A stretch of DNA of 64,000 nt from Albugo candida (lineage: Eukaryota; Oomycota; Peronosporomycetes; Albuginales): NCBI GenBank assembly GCA_040437565.1, contig JBDOQK010000049.1, positions 124,001-188,000 of the forward strand. The letters run 5' to 3'. Each line of letters starts with the position of its first letter. Position 1 is the stretch's first letter. Positions 44,623 through 57,069 of the stretch are shown piece after piece. The notes under the pieces were generated by a model. It was given only the letters and a program-made list of their open reading frames with translations. It did not search any database and was not told where the DNA came from. The translations under genes and the position numbers were made by a program.

Positions 44623-46937
44623 ATGGACGACGTAAATGAGTTTATCAATAGCGTAGAAGCAAGCACACATAAACTCTTACAGCAAAATAAGAAATTGCAG
44701 CAAATTGCTCGCACCACTGCGTCGCGTAAAAATGAAAAGAGAAAAAAAGTCCCGAACGCGTCTATGGATGCGATTCTCTCACACCCAAATAATGTGATGC
44801 AAGTCTTACCTTTTTTAGCCTTTAATTCGCCAAAAGATGCGATCTCGAGCTCTCCGTCAAAGGAGTGTTTGAAATCGCTCCCAGCTGTGCAATCACACGC
44901 CTCCAACGGCCCACACAAATCTCCCAACAAAGTAAATACGCGATCGAATGTTGAAAGTATGTTTCATAAAGCTGATCATGTCGACTTGCTGCTGAGAAAA
45001 TTGGGCTTACATGCACCACGTAATGACACAAAGCCTGTGGAATTCCGTATGTGCGCTGCGTGCTGGTCAGATCCAACGAAAAGCACACATTGCGCACGTG
45101 ATCACCGAATGAGAGTTTCTGCAATGGAGGCGCATGCAGTCGCTGATAATCTCAAAATGCATGGCCCTACCAGTTGGTCCACATATGATTTGTGTACGAC
45201 TTATCGACGAGGAAGTGAGGAAAACATTCGAAAGACTGAATGCAGTGATCTTACACATCCAATTTACAAAATGTATTACTCGCGTCTCGATCGCGAATAT
45301 TGCTCAATTTTGGAGAAATTTGACGCCCACGGCTCCATGAAGAGCCTGGACGGAGGCACGGGACACCTATCGACTTTGATTCGAGAGCATATGGAGGATG
45401 TTCGCCGTCGGGTTTTTCTTATCCGAATGAACGATTACCAGGAGCCGAGAAGAGTCGATCGTCCCCGGAGCCAGCTGTCTCCTCTTTCGACTCGTAAATT
45501 ACACAGTGAAAAGTATGCTGAATCCATAGAAAACACTGCGGATAGCAGTCCCCATGTCACATCGACAATTTCGTCGAAAAAAGCAAAATATCGCATGCAA
45601 GTCTTCTTGAATGTCACTTGGAGTCCACCTTTATCGCGTGGTCATTCACCGATGTGTCTCTTTTCACTCAGACTCGATACTCCTGTGCCCTGCAGGCGTT
45701 ATATCGCCTGGAATTCAGGCCTTGAACGTATAACGGAATCAGGCGTTTTAGAGTCGAATTGCCAGCTTTTTGAAAAGTCTTTCCGGGTATCGTATCAGCA
45801 TCAATACACTTTCTTGTCGGTGACAGTCTCCCATGAATTCTCTTTCCTGTCCATCATCCCTTCCAAGAAGGAAACCCGGAATCACGCAAAGCCGATACCT
45901 TGGGCAGGATCTCACATTCAGCCCGAGTCTCAAGGCTTTAAATTAAGCAAATGTTACGCAAACGATATCACTCTCCAAAAAGGTCAGTGCTGTGGGAAAA
46001 CAAAAGCGTTGCAAAGCAAAATTTGCTCACTTGGAAGAACTGACACAAAAACGTTGAGGAATCGAATCGAACGTGGAAAGAACGAGCCTCTTTTATGCAG
46101 ATTGATAATGCAATTCGATACTGCGATCGCCATCCGTTATTCCCGACTGCCCCAGCCTTCAGGAAGCGGGCTCGCCAAGTCACAGACCGAGCCTCATACC
46201 AATCCATCGCATACACCGTTCGACCAGGTGGCAATATCTTTCCATGCACAAAGAAAACCATCCGAAATGACCCAATTCCTGTCTCGGCCTCACACAATCT
46301 TTCCCTGGAATGCTCTTCAGAATCAAAAGAACGACGCAATGCTGGCTGGAATAGCTCACCCTCGAGACACTAGACCCTACAAAACTCAGAATAGAACCTT
46401 GGAACCATCGACACGTTTCATTACCAACATCATGAGAGAATTGTTAATCAGAGCTCATTCCTTCCCACAAGGTCGCACTCCATCTTCCGATACGCAAAGT
46501 CTTGAAGAAATACATGCAAAGGCGATGGCTCATGCGCGAAATAGCAATTTTGAAGGAGTATGTTTCGCATTGTTATCTTTATCCAATTCTCATTTTCCAA
46601 TCTTTCAGGTCGAACTCATGCTCCAATCGGGTATCGACGTAAATGGACGAGACGAGCTCGGGAACACATTACTCATTTTGGTTGCTCAACAGGGCAGCAA
46701 GCGAATTGCAAAGCTCTTACTCCGCAATCGAGCCGCAGTCAATGCACAGGTACATCGAAAAAGATCGAAGAAATCTCGTGTATTACTCACTGCTCACTTT
46801 AGAATTTGCATGGGAACACTGCACTCCACTATTCGTATCAATACAACCATACATCGCTCACGGAATACTTGATAGAGAAGGGTGCTAGCGACAATATCCA
46901 AAACGTGGGAGGTCTCAGCTGCTACGAAGGGATCTGA
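44623..46937 (+). CDS. Ankyrin-repeat protein with unknown N-terminal domain
   Basis: Exons 44623-46557, 46609-46749 and 46803-46937; introns 51 and 53 bp, GT-AG and phase 0; 736 aa. The C-terminus holds ankyrin repeats: VELMLQSGIDVNGRDELGNT, then LLILVAQQGSKRIAKLLLRN, and, after the last intron, NLHGNTALHYSYQYNHTSL and LIEKGASDN. They become visible only when both introns are removed. The N-terminus begins with a short coiled coil. A Cys/His patch (CAACWSDPTKSTHC, about residues 144-157) and a region of mixed predicted helices follow. I do not recognise the N-terminal family. Ends 57 bp before the stop of the convergent HEAT gene. Confidence 0.82.
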
Positions 46938-46994
46938 ACGAGATTAGGAATTCCAAGCTTTTGCGTGCAGTGGAACCAGTGATTTTGGCTCGGG

Positions 46995-49115
46995 TTAAAG
47001 TGTATTTTCACCGCCAGAATTCGCGACAGGAGCGATGGCATTGTACCAAATTGGATTCACTCGTAATCGTCCGATAAAAATCGTTGGACCGATGAAATCA
47101 TTGAGTTGACGGATGCAGTTTCGAGCCGCGAATTTCGCCAGCCGATTGCTTCCTTCTAACGTGAAGACCAATGGATCGAAAAACAGCTCCAAATAGCGTT
47201 TAAATACTTTTTTTCCAAGCGCTTTGGCCATCAAAACAAGTTGTTTCCAAATAGTTTCCTGCAGTGTCGCTGTTTGAGGAAAATGACGCAGGATTGCAAC
47301 ATCAGCGATGGATGGCAGGAATTCCACCGCTACGTCTGGAGCGACGACACAAAGCTCTCGGACGAGGTAAATCGCACCATCAGAATGCTCCCATAATGTT
47401 TTCGATCGTTTCTTGGGCCGCTCGAGAAACTTTGGCTCAAGCGAGCAACACGAAAATGCTTGTTTGCTATGATGCTTCTTCTCCGATTGAAGGATGGTGT
47501 CGTACTCTGCTTGTGACATTGGAGCTTGTTTCTTTGCCATTTGTAAAAACTCTTTTGTGATATTGTTCACACGATCTAGAGCTTTGGCCCCGTACGCCCG
47601 AATCACATTTCCAAGCGCAATTGCAGCATCTTCACGGATCGACCAAATCTCGTCCGATAAATGGTCAAACCACAACGAATAGAGTTCGTCCAGATACGGT
47701 CTTGATTCTTCAGCGAATCCAACCACGAATTTGCCCGTGCTCACACAAGCTGCATCTCTCACTATCCAAGAGCTATCGCGAAAGCATGTGAGAAGCGCTT
47801 GCATCAGACGTTGTACGTGTTTTCGAATCGCAGCCGTATCCACCTTGGAGGCGAGTTCAGCGATACAGTAACAAGCGGCTTCTCTCACGCAGTGATTTGT
47901 CATTTCGACATAGTAATCCACAATGAAATCAGCATATTTCGCAACAATATGTCGGCCTTGATCTCCCATTACGAGCTGCCATGTTTCCTGTGAGTGCTTC
48001 TGGACGCGTTCCGCGACATAGTACCGATTGAAGCACAATCGTGGGACCAAGTCAGGATAGTACTCTTCTCGATTTTGGTCGTTCAGCTTTAGGAGAAAAG
48101 CTCGGACGGAGATGGATGCAGCATAACGCACTTGACTCCAGTTGTCTTGAAGACCTCGAACGATACACGCCGACAGTCTTTGTGTGAATGTTTGAGCACG
48201 ACAGAGACATTCTGACGTTGCAACAGTACACAGAACCGATACTATATCGAGTCCGACAACACGAACGTGGCGATTGACATGAAAAACGCTTTGAATTGTA
48301 AGCAAATCAAACAATGGAGCATTTAGATATTGGAATGGCCAATCGCCTTTTACAGAATTTGAGTCGGATTCCAATAGAAACATTTCCCCATTTCCTTCGA
48401 TAATGTATTTCCATGCACAAAGTGACGTCTCTAAAGCTTTCCAACCGCTCACATCGTCCAATCGATGCGGAGTCGATGGCGTTTTAGGCGTTGATGGTAA
48501 TGATTCCATCCCATTCATACTGATATTATCATCTTCAGCACCGGATTCTTCGAAATCAGGTGACCGTTGCATATTACAAACAATCGACTCGATAATTGTG
48601 TCAGAAAAAGTGCCAAAAACCCACACAAAATCCCATTTAGCAAGTCTTCCAAGCAGCTTTCCAATCTCCAAACGTACGCGCGGCTCCCAGTGCTCCAAAT
48701 TTTCCTTTACAGCGCGTCCAATTGTGCTTTTGAGAAACTCATCGGACAGCAGGCACTGCGATGCGTTCAAATGCATTCCGTCTTCATCGCTTTTAACAGC
48801 GTTTCCGAGCTCCATTTCGCCTGCAGCGGTAGTGATTCCGTCTACCCTTTGATTATCGGAGCGAAAGCGAGCGTTCAGACAGTCTTGGACCACTTTGGAA
48901 GCTAACGCGATCGGTTCCCATCGGTTTTCTTCGGTAGCAATTGTCAATAAATTCTGTAATTCCTGCTCTAATAAAGCGTTTTGAACGACGTTTTCATGCC
49001 TATCATGTTCGTATAATATAGCTTGTATGGATTTGGCAACGTTTTTCACCTCTTTCGACACGTTGGGGCGGAAATGAATCGTACAAAGTGCTGATTTTGC
49101 GCTCGATAGATTCAT
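46995..49115 (-). CDS. HEAT/ARM-repeat protein
   Basis: 706 aa from the first in-frame ATG at 49115; the open frame extends ten codons further only from a GTG. Almost the whole length is paired helices with HEAT-repeat features: NWSQVRYAASISVRAFL, NHCVREAACYCIAELA, SSWIVRDAACVSTGKFV, EIWSIREDAAIALGNVI, each with the conserved Asp/Arg and Ala pattern. An acidic Ser/Thr-Pro linker (SLPSTPKTPSTPHR) lies near residue 210. The protein is probably a scaffold. No paralogue name comes to mind. The complete copy is this one; 50544-52536 is the same gene repeated by an assembly overlap. Confidence 0.8.
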   Translation of the reverse strand: MNLSSAKSALCTIHFRPNVSKEVKNVAKSIQAILYEHDRHENVVQNALLEQELQNLLTIATEENRWEPIALASKVVQDCLNARFRSDNQRVDGITTAAGEMELGNAVKSDEDGMHLNASQCLLSDEFLKSTIGRAVKENLEHWEPRVRLEIGKLLGRLAKWDFVWVFGTFSDTIIESIVCNMQRSPDFEESGAEDDNISMNGMESLPSTPKTPSTPHRLDDVSGWKALETSLCAWKYIIEGNGEMFLLESDSNSVKGDWPFQYLNAPLFDLLTIQSVFHVNRHVRVVGLDIVSVLCTVATSECLCRAQTFTQRLSACIVRGLQDNWSQVRYAASISVRAFLLKLNDQNREEYYPDLVPRLCFNRYYVAERVQKHSQETWQLVMGDQGRHIVAKYADFIVDYYVEMTNHCVREAACYCIAELASKVDTAAIRKHVQRLMQALLTCFRDSSWIVRDAACVSTGKFVVGFAEESRPYLDELYSLWFDHLSDEIWSIREDAAIALGNVIRAYGAKALDRVNNITKEFLQMAKKQAPMSQAEYDTILQSEKKHHSKQAFSCCSLEPKFLERPKKRSKTLWEHSDGAIYLVRELCVVAPDVAVEFLPSIADVAILRHFPQTATLQETIWKQLVLMAKALGKKVFKRYLELFFDPLVFTLEGSNRLAKFAARNCIRQLNDFIGPTIFIGRLRVNPIWYNAIAPVANSGGENTL

Positions 49116-49161
49116 CGGAGATTTTCGTGACAGCGTTAAGAACACTTAACAGACGCTCCTA

Positions 49162-50443
49162 TTATATTGCTTTTTCAATGCGAACGCGCCGCGGAAATCG
49201 TTTTCTTGCAATATGTGGCCATTGTATACAGCTCTGTTCAATCTCAGCCTCCTTACTATCGCTTTTATAACGTACTTGAACTACGCGTGCTAATTTATGG
49301 CATCGAATCCATTGTTTCGGTGTCATTGCTTTAGGCTCAACATTGCTGGTATTTTGCGAGTTTTCACAGAGTCCAATTTCGGATGCGATACCATTAGAAT
49401 CATCCGAAATGAGAAAGCTCTGTTTCAATTGCTGTATTATATCGTGAATGGGACCTATTGGGGCGCAGTATCGGTTCAATCGAATGTAAAAATGAGACAT
49501 AATTCGCTGCAAGTCGCATGAAGGAATTTGATTTCCACGAACATCAATCCATACAATATGGTGCAATTGAGATACTGACTGCATCAGTGGCATAATGGTA
49601 CGTTGAATCCTATTGTTACAAAGTAAAAGCAAGCGTAGCGATGTGCCTTTCGCGCAGTTTAAAAGAGCTCTCGCACCCGAGCTGCTAATCTGATTATCCG
49701 ATACATTCAGTACGAGAAGATTTTCAGTCTTTTGAATGCCCTGAGCGAGTAATTCTGCTCCACGATCTCCAATTTGATTCCCATGCAAGTCGATGTATTG
49801 TAATGTGTTCGATTTGAGCGCTTCTTTCAGCATTTGGATGTGTGGATCAGCCAATTGGACTTTAAGCAAAGAAATATATCGCAAGTGATTTGCAAAGAGT
49901 TTGAGAGCGATCTCTGTAGCGTGCAATATCTCAATCGAATGGATAGTATCAACTTGGAGGAATAATGTGTCCAAAGACGATCGTAGCCCTCGTAGCTTTT
50001 GGATCACAGAACTAATGGAATCCACGTTATGGCCATAACGCTGACCTTGATTGTTGTCAGAAGAATCACAAGAGCAAGTACTGGATGTATGATTGGAAAA
50101 GAAGCTTGCCCGAATTGCCAGCTGCTTGAAGGATTGCTTTTTATTATTTTGAATAGCACACAAAATGGAGTAAAAATGACTGATGGAAATGTGCCCACCA
50201 TCGATAACGACACAATGGAGAGTATGGCTGTATCGAATGACCGCAATCAAAGTGTACAAAATGCAGCAATTGCATTCTTTGACAATAATGGTTTTGTATC
50301 GAAACAAACGAGATTTATCGTCAAAGGGAAATCGACTCTGAACGATAAGCGAAGGACCAAAACGCTCTGTTTGATCCCCCACCAAAGAATCAATGGGACT
50401 CGGATAAGAGATTGGTTTCACGCGATCCAACTCCCTTTTCAAT
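49162..50443 (-). other. Duplicate fragment of the TPR-IQ-LRR gene
   Basis: Identical to 52583-53864. It covers the LRR half and the C-terminus only and is cut by the gap. Regarded as an assembly copy. Confidence 0.85.
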
Positions 50444-50543
50444 NNNNNNNNNNNNNNNNNNNNNNNNNNNNNNNNNNNNNNNNNNNNNNNNNNNNNNNNN
50501 NNNNNNNNNNNNNNNNNNNNNNNNNNNNNNNNNNNNNNNNNNN

Positions 50544-52536
50544 GAGCCGCGAATTTCGCCAGCCGATTGCTTCCTTCTAACGTGAAGACCAATGGATCGA
50601 AAAACAGCTCCAAATAGCGTTTAAATACTTTTTTTCCAAGCGCTTTGGCCATCAAAACAAGTTGTTTCCAAATAGTTTCCTGCAGTGTCGCTGTTTGAGG
50701 AAAATGACGCAGGATTGCAACATCAGCGATGGATGGCAGGAATTCCACCGCTACGTCTGGAGCGACGACACAAAGCTCTCGGACGAGGTAAATCGCACCA
50801 TCAGAATGCTCCCATAATGTTTTCGATCGTTTCTTGGGCCGCTCGAGAAACTTTGGCTCAAGCGAGCAACACGAAAATGCTTGTTTGCTATGATGCTTCT
50901 TCTCCGATTGAAGGATGGTGTCGTACTCTGCTTGTGACATTGGAGCTTGTTTCTTTGCCATTTGTAAAAACTCTTTTGTGATATTGTTCACACGATCTAG
51001 AGCTTTGGCCCCGTACGCCCGAATCACATTTCCAAGCGCAATTGCAGCATCTTCACGGATCGACCAAATCTCGTCCGATAAATGGTCAAACCACAACGAA
51101 TAGAGTTCGTCCAGATACGGTCTTGATTCTTCAGCGAATCCAACCACGAATTTGCCCGTGCTCACACAAGCTGCATCTCTCACTATCCAAGAGCTATCGC
51201 GAAAGCATGTGAGAAGCGCTTGCATCAGACGTTGTACGTGTTTTCGAATCGCAGCCGTATCCACCTTGGAGGCGAGTTCAGCGATACAGTAACAAGCGGC
51301 TTCTCTCACGCAGTGATTTGTCATTTCGACATAGTAATCCACAATGAAATCAGCATATTTCGCAACAATATGTCGGCCTTGATCTCCCATTACGAGCTGC
51401 CATGTTTCCTGTGAGTGCTTCTGGACGCGTTCCGCGACATAGTACCGATTGAAGCACAATCGTGGGACCAAGTCAGGATAGTACTCTTCTCGATTTTGGT
51501 CGTTCAGCTTTAGGAGAAAAGCTCGGACGGAGATGGATGCAGCATAACGCACTTGACTCCAGTTGTCTTGAAGACCTCGAACGATACACGCCGACAGTCT
51601 TTGTGTGAATGTTTGAGCACGACAGAGACATTCTGACGTTGCAACAGTACACAGAACCGATACTATATCGAGTCCGACAACACGAACGTGGCGATTGACA
51701 TGAAAAACGCTTTGAATTGTAAGCAAATCAAACAATGGAGCATTTAGATATTGGAATGGCCAATCGCCTTTTACAGAATTTGAGTCGGATTCCAATAGAA
51801 ACATTTCCCCATTTCCTTCGATAATGTATTTCCATGCACAAAGTGACGTCTCTAAAGCTTTCCAACCGCTCACATCGTCCAATCGATGCGGAGTCGATGG
51901 CGTTTTAGGCGTTGATGGTAATGATTCCATCCCATTCATACTGATATTATCATCTTCAGCACCGGATTCTTCGAAATCAGGTGACCGTTGCATATTACAA
52001 ACAATCGACTCGATAATTGTGTCAGAAAAAGTGCCAAAAACCCACACAAAATCCCATTTAGCAAGTCTTCCAAGCAGCTTTCCAATCTCCAAACGTACGC
52101 GCGGCTCCCAGTGCTCCAAATTTTCCTTTACAGCGCGTCCAATTGTGCTTTTGAGAAACTCATCGGACAGCAGGCACTGCGATGCGTTCAAATGCATTCC
52201 GTCTTCATCGCTTTTAACAGCGTTTCCGAGCTCCATTTCGCCTGCAGCGGTAGTGATTCCGTCTACCCTTTGATTATCGGAGCGAAAGCGAGCGTTCAGA
52301 CAGTCTTGGACCACTTTGGAAGCTAACGCGATCGGTTCCCATCGGTTTTCTTCGGTAGCAATTGTCAATAAATTCTGTAATTCCTGCTCTAATAAAGCGT
52401 TTTGAACGACGTTTTCATGCCTATCATGTTCGTATAATATAGCTTGTATGGATTTGGCAACGTTTTTCACCTCTTTCGACACGTTGGGGCGGAAATGAAT
52501 CGTACAAAGTGCTGATTTTGCGCTCGATAGATTCAT
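50544..52536 (-). other. Duplicate fragment of the HEAT-repeat gene
   Basis: Identical to 47123-49115. It lacks the last 42 codons because of the gap. Regarded as an assembly copy. Confidence 0.85.
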
Positions 52537-52582
52537 CGGAGATTTTCGTGACAGCGTTAAGAACACTTAACAGACGCTCCTA

Positions 52583-55500
52583 TTATATTGCTTTTTCAAT
52601 GCGAACGCGCCGCGGAAATCGTTTTCTTGCAATATGTGGCCATTGTATACAGCTCTGTTCAATCTCAGCCTCCTTACTATCGCTTTTATAACGTACTTGA
52701 ACTACGCGTGCTAATTTATGGCATCGAATCCATTGTTTCGGTGTCATTGCTTTAGGCTCAACATTGCTGGTATTTTGCGAGTTTTCACAGAGTCCAATTT
52801 CGGATGCGATACCATTAGAATCATCCGAAATGAGAAAGCTCTGTTTCAATTGCTGTATTATATCGTGAATGGGACCTATTGGGGCGCAGTATCGGTTCAA
52901 TCGAATGTAAAAATGAGACATAATTCGCTGCAAGTCGCATGAAGGAATTTGATTTCCACGAACATCAATCCATACAATATGGTGCAATTGAGATACTGAC
53001 TGCATCAGTGGCATAATGGTACGTTGAATCCTATTGTTACAAAGTAAAAGCAAGCGTAGCGATGTGCCTTTCGCGCAGTTTAAAAGAGCTCTCGCACCCG
53101 AGCTGCTAATCTGATTATCCGATACATTCAGTACGAGAAGATTTTCAGTCTTTTGAATGCCCTGAGCGAGTAATTCTGCTCCACGATCTCCAATTTGATT
53201 CCCATGCAAGTCGATGTATTGTAATGTGTTCGATTTGAGCGCTTCTTTCAGCATTTGGATGTGTGGATCAGCCAATTGGACTTTAAGCAAAGAAATATAT
53301 CGCAAGTGATTTGCAAAGAGTTTGAGAGCGATCTCTGTAGCGTGCAATATCTCAATCGAATGGATAGTATCAACTTGGAGGAATAATGTGTCCAAAGACG
53401 ATCGTAGCCCTCGTAGCTTTTGGATCACAGAACTAATGGAATCCACGTTATGGCCATAACGCTGACCTTGATTGTTGTCAGAAGAATCACAAGAGCAAGT
53501 ACTGGATGTATGATTGGAAAAGAAGCTTGCCCGAATTGCCAGCTGCTTGAAGGATTGCTTTTTATTATTTTGAATAGCACACAAAATGGAGTAAAAATGA
53601 CTGATGGAAATGTGCCCACCATCGATAACGACACAATGGAGAGTATGGCTGTATCGAATGACCGCAATCAAAGTGTACAAAATGCAGCAATTGCATTCTT
53701 TGACAATAATGGTTTTGTATCGAAACAAACGAGATTTATCGTCAAAGGGAAATCGACTCTGAACGATAAGCGAAGGACCAAAACGCTCTGTTTGATCCCC
53801 CACCAAAGAATCAATGGGACTCGGATAAGAGATTGGTTTCACGCGATCCAACTCCCTTTTCAATTGATGGAAAAACGATTGAATCGTCCGGGCTGATCGG
53901 TCTAATATCGCATCAGGTGTGTAATTGGAGTCGAATCTCGTCGCATCGGCCTTAATCAACCCACAAGCAAGTAAACCATCGTTTCGAGATTTAGCATACC
54001 GACGGAACAGCCTTTGGATGCATGAAGCACTGCGTAAGGCTTCAATATCGATCAATGGCTCATGAGCAATTGCTTCCAATAATGTCCTAAGAACGGGCTC
54101 CACCAAAGTAATCAGGCAGGATGGAGCAATTCCTGTTGAATGAATCGCGTGTTGGGCTTCATTCCGGATCTCAGGGTCAGGCTGCAGCAATATCTCAGCG
54201 ACATTCCTCCGTTTTCGATCAGCAATACGTTCGCTCAAACTCGAAATCAATCGTTTGCTCTTGAACCATCGTTGAAGACATAAAACTGCAGCATTTCTCC
54301 TACTCGTATCTTCGTATCTCACAATGTTCTGACAGCAAATTTTGATTTCCTAACAAGCAAAATGCGTCAATGTATGCTGTAAATCGCCTAATGAGCGAGA
54401 ATTGCACCATTTTATGAGAATTGTCATATTGCCATTTGTAAACCAAATGCGATATTTTAGCCCGCAAATTCGATTTTCGAATCCATTTTTGTATCCGATA
54501 GGCGGAAGCTTCTTCAGCGGCAAGCCTAACGCCATACTTGCTCCCATACACTTGTACTAAATGGAGCCTTGCTGCTTTATCGTATGGATTGGCGAAATAC
54601 GATACCTCAGCCTCCTCCTGCCTCCTCCTTTTACATCTCGCCAATTTATCCCGTACAAGCATCCCTCGTACCATACGTGCGATTTCATTCTGAGATGCAT
54701 CTTCACGATCAAATTGAGGTCTATGAACGAATGCGTGAGTCTATGAGCAGCAGCACATCCTTAAACAGAGCTGAGACGCACTGCCATTTGGTCGGAAACC
54801 AGGCTTTTAAATTCTCACGCGTTTCGTTATTGTATGGCGATATAAAGTAGCAGCATTCCATCGCACGAATTGCAAATTCCATCTGATTCATTCGATGATA
54901 TGTGCTTGCAAGCGTTTTAACTGCAGTCAAATTCTCTTTTCCATACAAATTCAATTCCAGCGCATGAAGTAGCGCATCGATCACAAAGATTGGGGCGTCA
55001 TAAGAACTGCTTGAGAACAAATCTGCCCATTTTACAAAACTCTTTGTGGAAAGCTCTTCCTTTTTCGTATCGATGAGATAACTCGACCCAAAAACGTTCC
55101 GGAAATGCAGGAAGAGTTCATAATAGCAACGGTCTGTGCTTTGTTTCATGTCATGTGATGCATCCGAGCCGGCAATCTCAGCTTTTGACTCGAAGCTCCG
55201 AGCTCGGAGATACAAAATGAGCGTGTAGTAAGTCGGGATGCTAGTGAAGCCATGACCTGAGAGAAGCCTCGCGGTCATCTCAATGCACTCGTCCAGTAAT
55301 GAAAGCCGCATTTGATCGTTCAAAGTGCTGAGAATACGTACCTCCCCGGCCTCACCGTTGAGATTTTTTTGACACATTGCGAAAAAAAACTGAATGGAAA
55401 CCGCACGAAAAATGAACTGACAATAAAGAGACGAAGTTGGAAACTCAGTCTGCAGATAGCAGCAAACCTCATACGCCGATGCTAATGCCCCAATTGTCTC

Positions 55501-56896
55501 GAGAACGTACTCGTATNNNNNNNNNNNNNNNNNNNNNNNNNNNNNNNNNNNNNNNNNNNNNNNNNNNNNNNNNNNNNNNNNNNNNNNNNNNNNNNNNNNN
55601 NNNNNNNNNNNNNNNNGTACCATACGTGCGATTTCATTCTGAGATGCATCTTCACGATCAAATTGAGGTCTATGAACGAATGCGTGAGTCTATGAGCAGC
55701 AGCACATCCTTAAACAGAGCTGAGACGCACTGCCATTTGGTCGGAAACCAGGCTTTTAAATTCTCACGCGTTTCGTTATTGTATGGCGATATAAAGTAGC
55801 AGCATTCCATCGCACGAATTGCAAATTCCATCTGATTCATTCGATGATATGTGCTTGCAAGCGTTTTAACTGCAGTCAAATTCTCTTTTCCATACAAATT
55901 CAATTCCAGCGCATGAAGTAGCGCATCGATCACAAAGATTGGGGCGTCATAAGAACTGCTTGAGAACAAATCTGCCCATTTTACAAAACTCTTTGTGGAA
56001 AGCTCTTCCTTTTTCGTATCGATGAGATAACTCGACCCAAAAACGTTCCGGAAATGCAGGAAGAGTTCATAATAGCAACGGTCTGTGCTTTGTTTCATGT
56101 CATGTGATGCATCCGAGCCGGCAATCTCAGCTTTTGACTCGAAGCTCCGAGCTCGGAGATACAAAATGAGCGTGTAGTAAGTCGGGATGCTAGTGAAGCC
56201 ATGACCTGAGAGAAGCCTCGCGGTCATCTCAATGCACTCGTCCAGTAATGAAAGCCGCATTTGATCGTTCAAAGTGCTGAGAATACGTACCTCCCCGGCC
56301 TCACCGTTGAGATTTTTTTGACACATTGCGAAAAAAAACTGAATGGAAACCGCACGAAAAATGAACTGACAATAAAGAGACGAAGTTGGAAACTCAGTAT
56401 GCAGATAGCAGCAAACCTCATACGCCGATGCTAATGCCCCAATTGTCTCGAGAACGTACTCGTATTCGTAAAGCACACTTGCATCAGCGAGGTACTCCAC
56501 ATGCTGCAGGGTAGCCTCGAGAGCTCTACGTGCTTTCCACAACGCCTCCCAGTTTGCAGTCTCCTTCCAAATGTGTAGATAGCATTGTGACAATCTTCTC
56601 CACACTAACGATGGAGCTGGTTTTGTGTCCGAGTTGTGGAGAGAGATCGCTACTTCATAGCGATGCGCTGCACGCTGATAATCATTCAAATGATACAGCA
56701 AATGCGCGTATCTTCGCTGTCGCCATGGTCGATTGGGATCCTTCTTCAGTATGGTCTCATGACAGAGGCACATGACACGATAAACGGCTCTGCGCCACAA
56801 GCTCCGAGAACAGAATGCATTTCCTTGATAAGCGTTCAGGCTGCTTTGGGCTTTTTTCCCCCGAGCATCCGAATCTGTCATTGCTACTCCTTCCAT
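52583..56896 (-). CDS. TPR-IQ-LRR multidomain protein, split by a false duplication
   Basis: Exon 1 runs from the ATG at 56896 to 55731, equivalent to 54782 in the left contig. Exon 2 is 54720-54408 and exon 3 is 54349-52583. The introns are 54721-54781 (61 bp) and 54350-54407 (58 bp); both are GT-AG and the phases agree, giving about 1081 aa once the 55517-55616 gap and its overlap are collapsed. Residues 1-385 are TPR-like helical repeats. Residues about 390-550 are Lys/Arg/Gln-rich with IQ-type calmodulin-binding helices (ASAYRIQKWIRKSNLRAK; AVLCLQRWFKSKRL; ASCIQRLFRRYAKSR). Residues about 760-960 carry ribonuclease-inhibitor-type LRRs (LQYIDLHGNQIGDRGAELLA; LLVLNVSDNQISSSGARALL). Such combinations are typical of flagellar or scaffold proteins; the function is unknown. 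Confidence 0.7.
54668..56465. repeat. False tandem duplication around a gap (849 bp, one SNP)
   Basis: 54668-55516 equals 55617-56465 with 100 N (55517-55616). The copies differ at 55450 (C) versus 56399 (A), a Gln/His difference in the TPR protein. This fits two haplotypes joined end to end. Confidence 0.9.
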
Positions 56897-57069
56897 TCTG
56901 CTACAGAACTAAATACAGCCGAGTGCTATGTCGTTATAATTAGAAAGCAAGACGAACCGTTGAGTGACGAAGAGCGATACCCCGATACAAATTCTTACTT
57001 TATTGTTTTGGACGACTGGCTACCCGGCTCTACCAACTCGTCCTCGCTTTGATACTTTGCCAGCGCGAT

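Larger units (their letters stand above)
47123..53864. repeat. False tandem duplication around a gap (3321 bp)
   Basis: 47123-50443 equals 50544-53864 with 100 N (50444-50543) between. The left contig ends and the right contig begins with the same 3.3 kb, so this is most simply an unmerged contig overlap, not a gene duplication. It produces a second HEAT copy lacking its C-terminus (50544-52536), a second LRR part lacking its N-terminus (49162-50443), and one artificial 1134-codon frame fusing them across the N-run (49162-52566). Confidence 0.9.

Noticed and set aside
50544-53864. Tandem duplication of the HEAT and LRR genes
   Set aside because: The copies are identical and end exactly at a 100-N gap, as at eight other sites, so an assembly overlap explains it better.
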